Assembly: GCF_002115825.1 (NCBI RefSeq) | Contig: NZ_JFJZ01000028.1 | Span: forward strand, 1-62,629 | DNA from: Thalassospira sp. MCCC 1A01428 | GTDB taxonomy: Bacteria; Pseudomonadota; Alphaproteobacteria; Rhodospirillales; Thalassospiraceae | Length of the DNA stretch: 62,629 bases | Direction of reading: 5' to 3' | Part shown: positions 34,908 to 43,977 of the stretch, piece after piece | Position numbering within the stretch: the first letter of the stretch is position 1 | Layout of the letters: each line of letters begins with the position of its first letter | Notes under the pieces: generated by a model | Databases searched by the model: none | Told to the model about the DNA's origin: nothing | The model's input: only the letters and a program-made list of their open reading frames with translations | Translations under genes and position numbers: made by a program

Positions 34908-35207
34908 ATGACAAATGCACCCGCACAAACACCGGATACCCGTAAGGCATTAACTGATTTGTCAGTGTTTGCTGCCGGGTTTGTGCGCGGTTGCCGCAAC
35001 CCCAAGAAACGACAGGCAGCACTTGAGGCCATACGCCAAGCGAACCAAGCGTTGAGGGCCGGAGAAGTGATGCAAAATAGCCCGCATATCCCGACCGACC
35101 CTGAACTCTTGATCCGCGCCTATCTCGACGCCAATGGCGACTGGAGGTCTCTTGTCGCCGCGATTAACCGCATGGCGTTAGAGGCCGCAACCCGGAGGCG
35201 GCGATGA
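34908..35207 (+). CDS. Early hypothetical protein, 99 aa
   Basis: Not recognised. Mostly helical and basic, with N-P-K-K-R-Q in the middle and an Arg-rich end. It starts three bases after the GapR-like gene stop and overlaps the next gene by ATGA. Probably nucleic-acid associated, by charge only. Confidence 0.6.
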   Translation: MTNAPAQTPDTRKALTDLSVFAAGFVRGCRNPKKRQAALEAIRQANQALRAGEVMQNSPHIPTDPELLIRAYLDANGDWRSLVAAINRMALEAATRRRR

Positions 35208-35332
35208 GTGATGAAAACGAATTGCCAGTCTGCCCCGCCTGTGAGGGCGAAGGGCTGTTGTGGATTTGGCCCTGCGCTGTTTGCGGTGGCAGCGGGCGCA
35301 AGAAGGAGGATGAAAAAACCGATGACGATTGA
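35204..35332 (+). CDS. DnaJ-type zinc-finger microprotein
   Basis: A 42-residue protein with two C-x2-C pairs in DnaJ-like setting: CPACEGEG and CAVCGGSG. This is one half of a DnaJ cysteine-rich zinc unit on its own, which binds one zinc. It starts by ATGA overlap with the upstream gene and overlaps the ASCH gene in another frame. A role in protein binding or redox is possible but unknown. Confidence 0.65.
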   Translation: MSDENELPVCPACEGEGLLWIWPCAVCGGSGRKKEDEKTDDD

Positions 35333-35711
35333 TCGCTTCCCGACCGAGGCATTGAGCATTCGCCAGCCCTGGGCGCATCACATCCTGTTTGACGGCAAGA
35401 CCGTGGAGAACCGTTCCTGGCTTACGCGGTTTCGTGGACGGTTCCTGATCCATGCCAGCGCCACCTTCGATGGCACGGCGACAGAACGCCGGGCCTTCAT
35501 GGCCGCGCACCCCGATAGCCATTTGGGCGGCATTGTCGGCATGGCTACGCTGACCGATCTGGTCACGTCACTCGATAGTCCGTGGTTTTACGGTCCTTAC
35601 GCCTTTGTCCTGACCGATCCAAAACCGCTCGACTTTGTACCCTGCAAGGGAAAGCTCGGTTTTTTTACACCCGACATTGATTTTGCCCTGCTGAAAGCGA
35701 GGGCGTCGTGA
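35322..35711 (+). CDS. ASCH-domain protein
   Basis: A 129-residue ASCH fold protein. It has the diagnostic ALSIRQPWAHHIL start, G-K-T-V-E-N-R-S-W, a G-R-F-L-I-H-A-S strand and the final P-C-K-G-K-L-G-F-F. ASCH domains are related to PUA and EVE modules that bind RNA or modified bases. The presence of a base-reading-type domain in a phage that also carries a modification module is worth noting. The ATG at 35322 has GGAGG about 11 bases upstream; 35310 is an alternative. Confidence 0.8.
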   Translation: MTIDRFPTEALSIRQPWAHHILFDGKTVENRSWLTRFRGRFLIHASATFDGTATERRAFMAAHPDSHLGGIVGMATLTDLVTSLDSPWFYGPYAFVLTDPKPLDFVPCKGKLGFFTPDIDFALLKARAS

Positions 35712-35992
35712 CCTGGCAAGAGGAAGCTGCGCGGATCATCGCCGAACTTGATGCCAAACTGCCTGCGGACATGCCGCTGAAAGAGCGACGTAAGGCGGTG
35801 CGGGGTGCCAACCCTTGGGGACGGCAACGCAGTTGGCCCTACAAGGCCTGGTGCCGGGCGCAAAGGGAGTATCTCTCCCGTTTTGTGACAGCGGATCAGC
35901 GCCCGAAAAGCCTGCCTTTGACGCCGCTTGAACAGTTCATCGAAACATCAACCAAGTCCGAAAAACCGGGAGTTAAGAATGGCCGGGCATGA
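35708..35992 (+). CDS. Phage hypothetical protein, 94 aa
   Basis: Starts at a GTG that overlaps the ASCH stop. The central stretch (RGANPWGRQRSWPYKAWCRAQRE) is basic and Trp-rich and is common in small early proteins of Mu-like phages in alphaproteobacteria. No function known. Confidence 0.65.
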   Translation: MTWQEEAARIIAELDAKLPADMPLKERRKAVRGANPWGRQRSWPYKAWCRAQREYLSRFVTADQRPKSLPLTPLEQFIETSTKSEKPGVKNGRA

Positions 35993-36692
35993 CGATATTC
36001 TACGCAAGATCAAAGCCTGTTTGGCGCTGGCGCAGTCCGACAACCCGAATGAGGCGGCTGCGGCATTGTCGCGCGCCCAGGAGTTGATGGAAAAATATGG
36101 TGTCAGCCATGATGATGTTGCGATCAGCGATGTTAACAGCAACACCGCTGACAGCAGTGCTGGTCGGGTGCCACCGAAGCATATTGTTATGCTTGCCAAT
36201 ATGGTGGCGCGTGCTTTTGGCGTTGAGACGGTATATCGCACGTATTATCACGGCGATAGATGGCGGGCGCGTTTCGAGTTTTACGGGATTGATGCCAGTC
36301 CCAAGGTCGCGGCCTATACATACGAAGTGCTTGAACGGCAGCTTACAAAAAGCCGCACGGCTTATATCGGCAGCTTGAATAAACGCTTGAAGCGCAGCAC
36401 CAAAGTGCGCCGGGGTGACATGTATGCCAGTGGCTGGGTTCGTGCGGTGGCCAACAAAGTCACATCGCATTGCACGACAGAGGCTGAAGCCAAAGCCATT
36501 GAAGCCTATGAGGCAAAGCAATTTGGCGATGGGCTTCAGACCGTGACCGGCAGAGACCTTAGTACCAAAGCACGCAATCATGATTATGGTGCTTTGATTG
36601 ACGGTCTGGCCGATGGCGGCAAGGTTGATTTTCGTCAGGGCGTTTCAGGTGAGAACCAGAAGGCATTAGGCGGTGGAGGTGGTCTGTCATGA
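35979..36692 (+). CDS. DUF2786-family protein
   Basis: A 237-residue protein with the DUF2786 N-terminus (ILRKIKACLALAQSDNPNEAAAALSRAQ), a short helical domain found in many phages and often paired with metal-protease-like regions. The rest is a basic C-terminal region ending in a glycine run. The ATG at 35979 follows GGGAG and overlaps the previous gene. Probably DNA associated; role unknown. Confidence 0.8.
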   Translation: MAGHDDILRKIKACLALAQSDNPNEAAAALSRAQELMEKYGVSHDDVAISDVNSNTADSSAGRVPPKHIVMLANMVARAFGVETVYRTYYHGDRWRARFEFYGIDASPKVAAYTYEVLERQLTKSRTAYIGSLNKRLKRSTKVRRGDMYASGWVRAVANKVTSHCTTEAEAKAIEAYEAKQFGDGLQTVTGRDLSTKARNHDYGALIDGLADGGKVDFRQGVSGENQKALGGGGGLS

Positions 36693-37147
36693 TCGTAACC
36701 AAAACCCAACACAAACAGTCTAAATCCTCAACTTGGCAGACCTTGAACCGCCAAATCCGCGCCGCCGAAAAGGAACGCGGCATTGATCGTGATGCGCATC
36801 AGGCGATGGTGCAAAACATCACCGGCAAAGACAGCCTTGGTCAATGCACGGACGGCGAAATGCGCAAGATCGTTGCACATCTGAACGGCACCCGTGCTGG
36901 GTTCAAGCCATCGGCCAAAGGGTATGTGCGCAAGATTTGGGCGCTGTGGGGCAGCCTTAAAAAGGCCGGGGCGCTCACCGCGACCGATACCGATGCCGCG
37001 CTGTTGGCCTTTGTGAACAAGCACCTGAAAGCCCGCCAGTTTGCCCATGTTCGTCAGCTTGACTGGCTGACTTATGATGAAGCCGCGCCCGTGATTGAAG
37101 CCCTGAAAGACTGGGACCACCGCGTGAAAAAAGGAGGTTCTACCTGA
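36689..37147 (+). CDS. gemA: GemA-like protein (DUF1018)
   Basis: Member of the Mu GemA/gp16 family. In Mu, GemA alters host gene expression and DNA supercoiling. The family pattern is seen in the middle (Q-A-M-V-Q-N-I-T-G-K-D-S-L) and the C-terminal Q-L-D-W-L-T segment. It is coupled to the upstream gene by ATGA. As in Mu, it directly precedes mor, near the end of the early transcript. Confidence 0.85.
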   Translation: MIVTKTQHKQSKSSTWQTLNRQIRAAEKERGIDRDAHQAMVQNITGKDSLGQCTDGEMRKIVAHLNGTRAGFKPSAKGYVRKIWALWGSLKKAGALTATDTDAALLAFVNKHLKARQFAHVRQLDWLTYDEAAPVIEALKDWDHRVKKGGST

Positions 37148-37148
37148 C

Positions 37149-37523
37149 ATGCCGCGTGCCGGATCGACATACGGGATTGAGGATGTATCCGAACTGGTTT
37201 CGGTGCGGGCGGCCACGCGCCTGGTCGAAGCCTTGCCCGGCACGGTCCTTTACATCCCGAAAAAGATCACGCAAGACCATGAACTCTGCGTCATCGGCAT
37301 GGATGACGCCTATGAAATCTCGCGCCTGTTTGGCGGGTGCCACCTGCACGTTCCAATGTCGATTTTGTCACGCGAGAAAAGACGCCTCTTGATTTGCAGG
37401 CTGGCATCCGAGAAGATCAGCCGTCGTCAAATTGCATTGCGCGCCGGTTGCACCGAGCGCCGCGTGTATCAAATCCTTGAACAGGAAAATGCGCAAGACG
37501 ACCGGCAACCTTCCTTTTTCTAG
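37149..37523 (+). CDS. mor: Mor-family transcription activator
   Basis: A 124-residue activator of the Mor/C family. It has the family N-terminal dimer region (G-T-V-L-Y-I-P) and a C-terminal helix-turn-helix (SRRQIALRAGCTERRVYQIL). In Mu, Mor turns on the middle promoter for C, and C turns on late genes. No second family member is seen, so this one probably activates late promoters itself. The first CTGAA/TTCAG dyad lies just past its stop. Confidence 0.88.
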   Translation: MPRAGSTYGIEDVSELVSVRAATRLVEALPGTVLYIPKKITQDHELCVIGMDDAYEISRLFGGCHLHVPMSILSREKRRLLICRLASEKISRRQIALRAGCTERRVYQILEQENAQDDRQPSFF

Positions 37524-37532
37524 GCCTCCCCC

Positions 37533-37545
37533 CTGAAACTTTCAG
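37533..37545. promoter_or_regulatory. Dyad before the lysis/terminase operon
   Basis: CTGAAA-C-TTTCAG, a perfect 13-base dyad followed by CTGAATT. A nearly identical element (CTGAA-GTT-TTCAG, then CTAATT) stands before the head operon at 45018. They are candidate Mor operators for late promoters. I cannot place -10 elements with confidence. Confidence 0.55.
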
Positions 37546-37615
37546 CTGAATTGTGACGGCGTTAACCGCCACCCTCACTGCAATCACCGACCGGTATTTT
37601 GCATTGAGGCCCCCA

Positions 37616-38089
37616 ATGTCCCCGCATGACCTGAATTTGCGCCTTTCAAGAAATTTCACCCTGCGCGAAGCGGTACGATCACAAACAGCCGCGCGCAAAG
37701 GCATTGATAACACCCCTTCGGTCGAACTGATTGCGCCGATGGTGCGCGTGGCCGAGCATATCCTTGAGCCGATCCGCGCCCATGCAGGTATTGGCTATTC
37801 GCCAAATTCCTTTTTTCGCTGTCTTGAGTTGAACCGGGCGATTGGCAGCAAGGACACATCCCAGCACATCAAAGGCGAAGCGGTTGATGTCGAAGTTCCC
37901 GGTATCTCGAATTTCGATCTGGCCCAATGGATTTCGCAAAATCTCGATTTCGATCAACTGATTTTGGAATGCTATCAGCCCGGCGATTTGCATTCGGGCT
38001 GGGTGCATATTTCCTATGTCTCGGTTGCCGAAAATCGCCGGGAAATCCTGCATTATAACGGCAAGTTTTATGCACGGGGGTTGCCATGA
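37616..38089 (+). CDS. Peptidase M15-type endolysin
   Basis: Phage cell-wall hydrolase of the zinc D,D-carboxypeptidase/endopeptidase group. Zinc-site residues are His84 and Asp91 in SQHIKGEAVD and His131 in GWVHISY. There is no signal peptide, so it needs the holin encoded next. The frame opens at a GTG at 37553, but the ATG at 37616 with GAGG upstream gives the usual length. First gene of the late rightward unit after Mor. Confidence 0.85.
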   Translation: MSPHDLNLRLSRNFTLREAVRSQTAARKGIDNTPSVELIAPMVRVAEHILEPIRAHAGIGYSPNSFFRCLELNRAIGSKDTSQHIKGEAVDVEVPGISNFDLAQWISQNLDFDQLILECYQPGDLHSGWVHISYVSVAENRREILHYNGKFYARGLP

Positions 38090-38676
38090 ACTGGTCAGAG
38101 CTTGGCAAAACCCTGGCGCAATCGGCCCCCCTTGTTGGCACGGCCCTGCTTGGTCCGGCTGGCGGCGCGATTGGCGCGGGCCTTGCCGCGTTGTTCGGTA
38201 CCGATAGCGACCCTGATAAAATCGCCCAGGCCCTCAATGCCTCCCCCGATGCCGTTATCAAACTGCGCCAGTTCGAGCTTGAACATCAAAGCGAACTGAC
38301 CAAAGCGGTGATTGCCGCCGGGACAGCCGACATTGCATCAGTCAACAGTACCATGACGACCGAAGCACAATCCGACCATTGGTGGGTGTCAGGATGGCGA
38401 CCGTTTTGGGGCTTTGCCAGCGCCACGGCCTGGGCGTTTTTGGCCGGGTGCCTTGGTATTGCGATTTTGCGCGGTGACGGGGTTGGCATTGCCCTGTCGG
38501 TTTTTAACGCCGTTCCCGAAACCTTCTGGCTTATTCCGCTGGCCGTGCTTGGCATTGCGTCCTGGCATCGCGGCAAGGAAAAGAGAGCACGGGTTGAAGG
38601 CGGCGCATGGGGAACAAAAAACAGCCTGGTCGATGGCGTGATCAGCAAACTTAAAGGGGACACAAGTGGTCGATGA
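38086..38676 (+). CDS. 3TM-type phage holin
   Basis: A 196-residue protein of the 3TM holin family. An Ala/Gly-rich hydrophobic N-terminal segment (residues 10-37), a charged middle (D-P-D-K-I-A-Q-A-L-N) and two membrane helices after the W-W-V-S-G-W-R-P-F-W motif match that family. It probably forms the membrane lesion that lets the endolysin reach the wall. It overlaps the endolysin stop by ATGA and the next gene by 11 bases. Confidence 0.85.
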   Translation: MNWSELGKTLAQSAPLVGTALLGPAGGAIGAGLAALFGTDSDPDKIAQALNASPDAVIKLRQFELEHQSELTKAVIAAGTADIASVNSTMTTEAQSDHWWVSGWRPFWGFASATAWAFLAGCLGIAILRGDGVGIALSVFNAVPETFWLIPLAVLGIASWHRGKEKRARVEGGAWGTKNSLVDGVISKLKGDTSGR

Positions 38677-38887
38677 CATCAGCTATCAGCTTGGCGAGAT
38701 CAAGGGGCTTTTGCATGGCATCAACAACAATGTCGCGCAACTGTCCGACAAGGTAGACGGCATGGATGACCGGTTGCGCCATGTCGAAAAGAAAGCCGCG
38801 ATTAACGGCGCGGTTTCCGGGGGGATCATTAGCGCCACCGTGGCAGGCGTGATTGCCGTCGTAAAGGCCAATACCGGAGGGGCATAA
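38666..38887 (+). CDS. Coiled-coil, single-TM lysis-cassette protein
   Basis: A 73-residue protein starting at GTG. A coiled coil (VDDISYQLGEIKGLL then LSDKVDGMDDRLRHVEKK) is followed by one membrane helix at the C-terminus (A-V-S-G-G-I-I-S-A-T-V-A-G-V-I). Similar proteins sit beside holins in rhizobial and related prophages. It might act with the holin or replace a spanin, which is otherwise not seen. Function not established. Confidence 0.65.
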   Translation: MVDDISYQLGEIKGLLHGINNNVAQLSDKVDGMDDRLRHVEKKAAINGAVSGGIISATVAGVIAVVKANTGGA

Positions 38888-39388
38888 ATGGCGCATAGCC
38901 CTGAAACCAAATCACAGGCGCGGGCGCTGTATGTTTTTGACCGGCTTGATCTGACCAAAATTGCAGAACGCCTTGGCGTTTCCATCGGCACGGTACGGCG
39001 CTGGAAATCGGTTGCAGAAGTCCAGGGGGATGACTGGGACAAATCGCGCACCGCTGCCAGCATGGCGTCAACCGGCACCGACAATATGGTCGCGCTTCTG
39101 ATCGAAGATTATGTGCAACTGCACCTTTCGGTGATCGAAGAGCTGAAAGCTTCGACCGACATCAGGGCGCTGGACAAGGCCGAGGCGCTGGCCGGGCTGG
39201 CTGATGCCTTTAACAAAACCATCAATGCCGCAGGCAGGGCTTCGCCCAAGATTTCAGAGCTGGCGATTGCCCAGGACGTGATCAAACGGCTGGGCGATTT
39301 TGTGACCGGCCAGTTTCCGCAACATGGTGAAGCCTTTATTGAAATCCTTGAACCGTTCGGCAAAGAGGTTTTGAACGCCTATGGCTAA
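38888..39388 (+). CDS. DUF1804 protein, small terminase-like
   Basis: A 166-residue DUF1804 protein with an N-terminal helix-turn-helix (LTKIAERLGVSIGTVRRWKS). In Mu-like phages it occupies the place before the large terminase and is taken as the small terminase subunit that recognises the packaging site. The C-terminal half is helical, suited to oligomerisation. It overlaps the large subunit gene. Confidence 0.82.
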   Translation: MAHSPETKSQARALYVFDRLDLTKIAERLGVSIGTVRRWKSVAEVQGDDWDKSRTAASMASTGTDNMVALLIEDYVQLHLSVIEELKASTDIRALDKAEALAGLADAFNKTINAAGRASPKISELAIAQDVIKRLGDFVTGQFPQHGEAFIEILEPFGKEVLNAYG

Positions 39389-41096
39389 ACGTGACCGCCT
39401 CACCCCCAAGCAGTTCGAGAAATCTCTTGCGGAATATCGCGAGGGGTTTGTGCGCAATCTTGAAGCCCGCTGTTCAGGGTTTGATCCTGATGAAAAGGCA
39501 TCACAAAAACGGCGCACGACCGGGCGCGAGGATTTCGAGTTTTTTGCCCGCACCTATTTCCCCCATTACATTCGCGGCAAAAAAGACCCGAAAACCGGGA
39601 TTGAAAAGCCGATCAATCTGTCAAACCTGCATCGGTATTTTTGCGACCATTTCCCGGCACTGATCGAAAACCCCGAAAGTGTCAATGAAGTCATCGCGGC
39701 CCCGCGTGGTGAAGCCAAATCGACCTATGCACTGATTTTCACCATTTATTGCGCTGTATATGAGCTTAAACATTACATGATTTACATCATGGATGTGTTT
39801 GACCAGGCATCGGTGGTGGTGGAGGCTTTCAAGGTTGAATTTGACAGCAACCCGCGCCTGCGAACTGATTTTCCCGATATCATGGGGAAAGGGCCTGTCT
39901 GGCAGGATGGTGTTTGCGTGACCCGCAACAATATCAAACTGCACGCACGCGGCGCGGGGCAACGTATTCGTGGTCTGAAACATGGCGCACGCCGCCCGGA
40001 CCTTGCGGTACTTGATGACATTGAAAACGATGAAAATGTCAAAACCCCGAAACAGCGCGACAAGCTGGAAAGCTGGATTGATACGGGTGTGGCCAACCTT
40101 GGTGAAGCCGGGGAAAAGTTCGACCTGATCTTTGTCGGCACCGTCCTGCATTACGATTCGGTTTTGGTGCGCAAGCTCAATAACCCACTGTGGCAAAGCA
40201 TCCGGTTTCAATCAATCCTGAAATGGCCGGATCGCATGGATATGTGGGATGCGTGGGAAGAAATCCTGCGCAATCAGTCGCGTCAAGCCGCGCGGGATTT
40301 CTATGCAAAAAACCGCGCCAAAATGGAAAAAGGCGCGGTGGTTAGCTGGCCGGAGAAACGTCCGCTTTTATACCTTATGGAATTGCGCGCCCGCATTGGT
40401 CACAAGTCGTTCAGTTCCGAACAGCAAAACGAAGCAATCGACGAAAACGCCGCCTTTCAGAACTTCACCTATTGGGTGCAGTTTGAACCGCAGTGGGTCT
40501 ATTTCGGGGCCTGTGATCCGTCACTGGGCAAGAAAGGCAATCACCGTGATCCCTCGGCCATCCTTGTGGGGGGATTTGATCGCCGGGCGGGTGAACTTGC
40601 CGTTATTGAAGCTTCCATTCGCAAGCGGGTTCCCAAGGTCATTATCAGCGACATCATCGCATTTCAAAAACAGTATGGCTGTGTCGCCTGGGGCATTGAA
40701 ACAGTCCAGTTTCAGGAATTCCTGCGCACGCAATTGATTGACGAGGCCATTCGTCAGCACATCGCGCTAAATGGCGTCCCGGTGCCACAAAACACAGACA
40801 AGGATTTGCGCATTGAAAGCCTGCAAGTGCCGATCAGTGACGGGCGGATCAAACTGCATCCCAGTCAGAATGTGTTGCGCACCCAGCTTGAACAATGGCC
40901 GAACGGCGACCATGACGATGGGCCGGACGCCCTTGAAATGCTGTGGACCCTTGCCATCACCTATGGCGCACCGCTTGACATTCGGACAGGCGGCCAGCGG
41001 GCGTCGATGAATGCTTATGGCGAACATCACAGCACGATTTCAGTAAACGGAAACTATGGCGCGGCAAGCGGCGCGTTGAACTGGCGGGGCTATTAG
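39381..41096 (+). CDS. Large terminase subunit (Mu gp28-like)
   Basis: Packaging ATPase and nuclease. An APRGEAKST Walker A variant and LAVLDDIE Walker B form the ATPase in the N-terminal half. The RNase H-like nuclease in the C-terminal half shows Asp in FGACDPSLG and the D-D-G-P-D-A motif near the end. At 571 aa it has the normal length. It begins inside the small subunit gene and is followed by the portal gene after 4 bases. Confidence 0.9.
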   Translation: MAKRDRLTPKQFEKSLAEYREGFVRNLEARCSGFDPDEKASQKRRTTGREDFEFFARTYFPHYIRGKKDPKTGIEKPINLSNLHRYFCDHFPALIENPESVNEVIAAPRGEAKSTYALIFTIYCAVYELKHYMIYIMDVFDQASVVVEAFKVEFDSNPRLRTDFPDIMGKGPVWQDGVCVTRNNIKLHARGAGQRIRGLKHGARRPDLAVLDDIENDENVKTPKQRDKLESWIDTGVANLGEAGEKFDLIFVGTVLHYDSVLVRKLNNPLWQSIRFQSILKWPDRMDMWDAWEEILRNQSRQAARDFYAKNRAKMEKGAVVSWPEKRPLLYLMELRARIGHKSFSSEQQNEAIDENAAFQNFTYWVQFEPQWVYFGACDPSLGKKGNHRDPSAILVGGFDRRAGELAVIEASIRKRVPKVIISDIIAFQKQYGCVAWGIETVQFQEFLRTQLIDEAIRQHIALNGVPVPQNTDKDLRIESLQVPISDGRIKLHPSQNVLRTQLEQWPNGDHDDGPDALEMLWTLAITYGAPLDIRTGGQRASMNAYGEHHSTISVNGNYGAASGALNWRGY

Positions 41097-41100
41097 GTCA

Positions 41101-42594
41101 ATGGCGCAAAATAACAGAAACTCCAACAAACAGACCAAGGCCGAAAAGCCGGTTGTCACAGAAGTGGCCGGGGTCAAAAGCGATCTTGATCTCGCCAAAC
41201 TGATTAACGAAATCACCACCCCTAACGACACGGTGCTGAAAAGCATTGGCAACCGGTATGACGCTTATAAAGCCCTGTTGCGCGATGACCAGGTCAAGGC
41301 CGCGTTCGGCCAGCGCCTTGATGCGATGGTCGGCAAGGAAGTGACGGTCGAGGCCGGGGGCACGTCGCTCCAGGACAAAAAAGCCGCCGAATTCATCCGC
41401 AATCAGCTTGATACCATTGATTTTGACGCGGCCTGCCGAAAAATGGCCTTTGCCCAGTTTTACGGCTATGCGGTCGCCGAAATGCTGTGGGCTTTTGACG
41501 GGGCGCAAGTCGTTATTGATGCGATCAAGGTGCGCAAGTTTGACCGCTTTCGCTTTGACGGGGCGGGTCGCCTGCGCCTGATTACCAGAACCGCGCCCAA
41601 GGGCACAATCATGCCCGAACGCAAATTTTGGGTTTCAACCGTTGAAACCGATAATGACGACGATCCTTACGGTCTTGGCCTGGCGCATTTCCTGTATTGG
41701 CCGGTATATTTGAAACGCAACGGCTTGCGGTTTTGGGCGGTCGCGCTTGAAAAGTTCGGAATGCCGACAGCAGTTGGCAAACACCATGCGGGGGCGACGG
41801 ATAGCGAGGTCAGCACGCTGCTTTCGCTTTTGACCTCCATTCATGGTCAGGCTGCGGTAACGGTGCCACAGGGGCAGGAAATCACCCTGCTGGAAGCCGT
41901 TCGCGCATCGGGGGGCGATCACGAGAAATTCGTCAAATATCTGGATGCCATGATCGCCAAGGTGATTGTCGGCCAAACATCGACCACCGATAGCGGATCG
42001 TGGCGCGGCACGGCAAATGTGCATAAAGATGTGCGCGATGAAATCATCAAGGCCGATACGGACCTGCTGTGCAGCACGTTTAACAGCGGGCCGGTCAAAT
42101 GGCTCACACAATGGAACTTCCCGACCGCAAAGCCGCCGCGTGTCTGGCGTGTGCTTGATGACGAGGAAGATCTGGACAGCCGGGTCAAGCGCGACAAACT
42201 CATTTATGACATGGGCTTTGTCCCCGCACTTTCTTACATCAACGACACCTATGGCGGCGAATGGACGCAAAACCCCGCGCCGTCAAAACCGCCAACCACC
42301 CAGAGCAATAATGGCACACCATCAGACAGCACAGCGTTTGCCGATCCGACCGGGGACGCGATTGATCAGGCCCTTGACCAAGAGCTTGAGGATTGGCAGC
42401 CGATCATGCGCCCGATTTTGCACCCCGTTCTTGATCTGATCGAAGATGCGGCGTCCTTTGCCGACATCGAAACCGGCCTGCGCAAGGCTTACCCCGATAT
42501 GGATATTCAGGCATTTGCGCAAAAGCTGCGAGAACTGACTTTTGGCGTTGAAGTCGCGACACGCGCCGGGGCGCAAATCAATGACGGTGATTGA
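41101..42594 (+). CDS. DUF935 portal protein (Mu gp29-like)
   Basis: Forms the dodecameric DNA gate at the head vertex. The family signature is clear: the Y-D-A-Y-K-A-L-L-R-D-D-Q-V start, A-Q-F-Y-G-Y-A-V-A-E-M-L-W, and the W-P-V-Y-L-K-R-N-G-L segment. The first 25 residues are basic and disordered. The MuF-like gene overlaps its 3' end. Confidence 0.92.
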   Translation: MAQNNRNSNKQTKAEKPVVTEVAGVKSDLDLAKLINEITTPNDTVLKSIGNRYDAYKALLRDDQVKAAFGQRLDAMVGKEVTVEAGGTSLQDKKAAEFIRNQLDTIDFDAACRKMAFAQFYGYAVAEMLWAFDGAQVVIDAIKVRKFDRFRFDGAGRLRLITRTAPKGTIMPERKFWVSTVETDNDDDPYGLGLAHFLYWPVYLKRNGLRFWAVALEKFGMPTAVGKHHAGATDSEVSTLLSLLTSIHGQAAVTVPQGQEITLLEAVRASGGDHEKFVKYLDAMIAKVIVGQTSTTDSGSWRGTANVHKDVRDEIIKADTDLLCSTFNSGPVKWLTQWNFPTAKPPRVWRVLDDEEDLDSRVKRDKLIYDMGFVPALSYINDTYGGEWTQNPAPSKPPTTQSNNGTPSDSTAFADPTGDAIDQALDQELEDWQPIMRPILHPVLDLIEDAASFADIETGLRKAYPDMDIQAFAQKLRELTFGVEVATRAGAQINDGD

Positions 42595-43894
42595 CCTTCA
42601 GGCGGTTGCCCCCGAAGCCGCCATCAAATTGTTCGAGCGCAAGGGCCTTGAGATTTCGTTTGATTGGCGCGATGTGGATGCCGACCAACACGCGCGGACC
42701 TTTACCGTCGCCAAGGCCATGCGCCTGGACATTCTGGGCGATATTCGCACGGCGGTAGATGATGCACTTCGCAACGGCACAACCCTTGATCAGTTCAAGA
42801 AAGACCTGATCCCGACCCTGAAAGCCAAAGGCTGGTGGGGCAAACAGATCGTGACCGATCCGGCAACCGGCGAGGAACGCCTGGTTCAACTGGGATCACC
42901 CCACCGCCTGCGCACCATCTATGATGTGAATTTGCGGGCCTCCTATGCCGCCGGGAAGTGGCAACGCGCCAAAGACCTTGGCAAGCAGCTTCAAAGCCAA
43001 TCGGGGCAAAAGGTTTATCTGCGCTATGTCGCCGTGCTTGATGAACGCACACGGCAAAGCCACCGCAACTGGCATGGCACGGTTTTGCCGGTCGATCATC
43101 CTTTTTGGGATACCCACTACCCACCCAATGGCTGGGGCTGTCGCTGCACGGTGCAAATCCTGACAGACCGGCAACTCGCCCGCTATGGCTATGACATCTC
43201 CCCCGATCCTCCCATTGAAACCCGCGACTGGTTTAACGGGCGCACCGGGGAAATTGAAACCATCCCCACCGGTATTGATCCCGGCTGGGGTCACAATGTC
43301 GGCAAATCTGCCACCCGCGCCGAAGCCGGGCGCATCTTTGCCGAAAAACTGCGTGCCGCCCCGCCAGATATTGCGGCCCTGGCCTTAAAGAGCGACCCGG
43401 ATGTAGTGGCTGAAATTCAGCGTAGTTATGCGCACTGGTTTGATGATGTTGTTGCCCAGGGCAATGCCGGGGGAGAGCGCCGTGTCATTGGCGCGTTTTC
43501 ACCGCGCACGGTGGAACGGCTGTCTGATTTTGACCAATCGCCGGAGAATGCGGCAATCACCATTAGCGACAAGGAAGTTCTGCATTTATTGCGCGACGTG
43601 AAAAAATCCCGCAATCAGGCGCTTTCGCAATCCTTTGTCCGCGATTTACCAACCGAAATTGCCAGTGCCAAAGCCGTGTTGTTTGATACGACTGACCCTG
43701 CATTGATCTATGTTTTTGATACAGAAAACGCACAATCAGGCAAACTGGTCGTGCGCATTGATTACTACCAGCGTGTGCGCGGCAGCGATGGAAAGCGACG
43801 CGATGTTCGCGTCAATGCCGCGCGAACTGGCGGCATCGTGAAACCGGAAAACCTGCGGCAAAAACGTTATCGGCTGCTGGATGGCACTCTATAA
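42581..43894 (+). CDS. MuF-like head protein with C-terminal nuclease-like domain
   Basis: The N-terminal 250 residues are the MuF/SPP1-gp7 minor head domain, with the R-T-R-Q-S-H-R-N-W and N-G-W-G-C-R-C core. The C-terminal region (about residues 325-437) resembles PBECR-type nucleases of phage: V-L-H-L-L-R-D-V, an F-V-R-D-L-P segment, A-V-L-F-D and a final A-R-T-G-G-I-V. Such tails make MuF proteins toxins injected with the DNA. The start is the ATG at 42581, inside the portal gene. A small acidic gene follows and may give immunity. Confidence 0.83.
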   Translation: MTVIDLQAVAPEAAIKLFERKGLEISFDWRDVDADQHARTFTVAKAMRLDILGDIRTAVDDALRNGTTLDQFKKDLIPTLKAKGWWGKQIVTDPATGEERLVQLGSPHRLRTIYDVNLRASYAAGKWQRAKDLGKQLQSQSGQKVYLRYVAVLDERTRQSHRNWHGTVLPVDHPFWDTHYPPNGWGCRCTVQILTDRQLARYGYDISPDPPIETRDWFNGRTGEIETIPTGIDPGWGHNVGKSATRAEAGRIFAEKLRAAPPDIAALALKSDPDVVAEIQRSYAHWFDDVVAQGNAGGERRVIGAFSPRTVERLSDFDQSPENAAITISDKEVLHLLRDVKKSRNQALSQSFVRDLPTEIASAKAVLFDTTDPALIYVFDTENAQSGKLVVRIDYYQRVRGSDGKRRDVRVNAARTGGIVKPENLRQKRYRLLDGTL

Positions 43895-43977
43895 AATTCA
43901 TGTTTTGTTCCAAATCTGTTAAAGTTTGACCGATACGGTTGTTCATCGACCTTTTTAAACTGACAACGGATACGAAC

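Noticed and set aside
36000..36581. Long antisense frame (193 codons) within the DUF2786 gene
   Set aside because: Opposite to a recognised gene with good ribosome site; no domain of its own.
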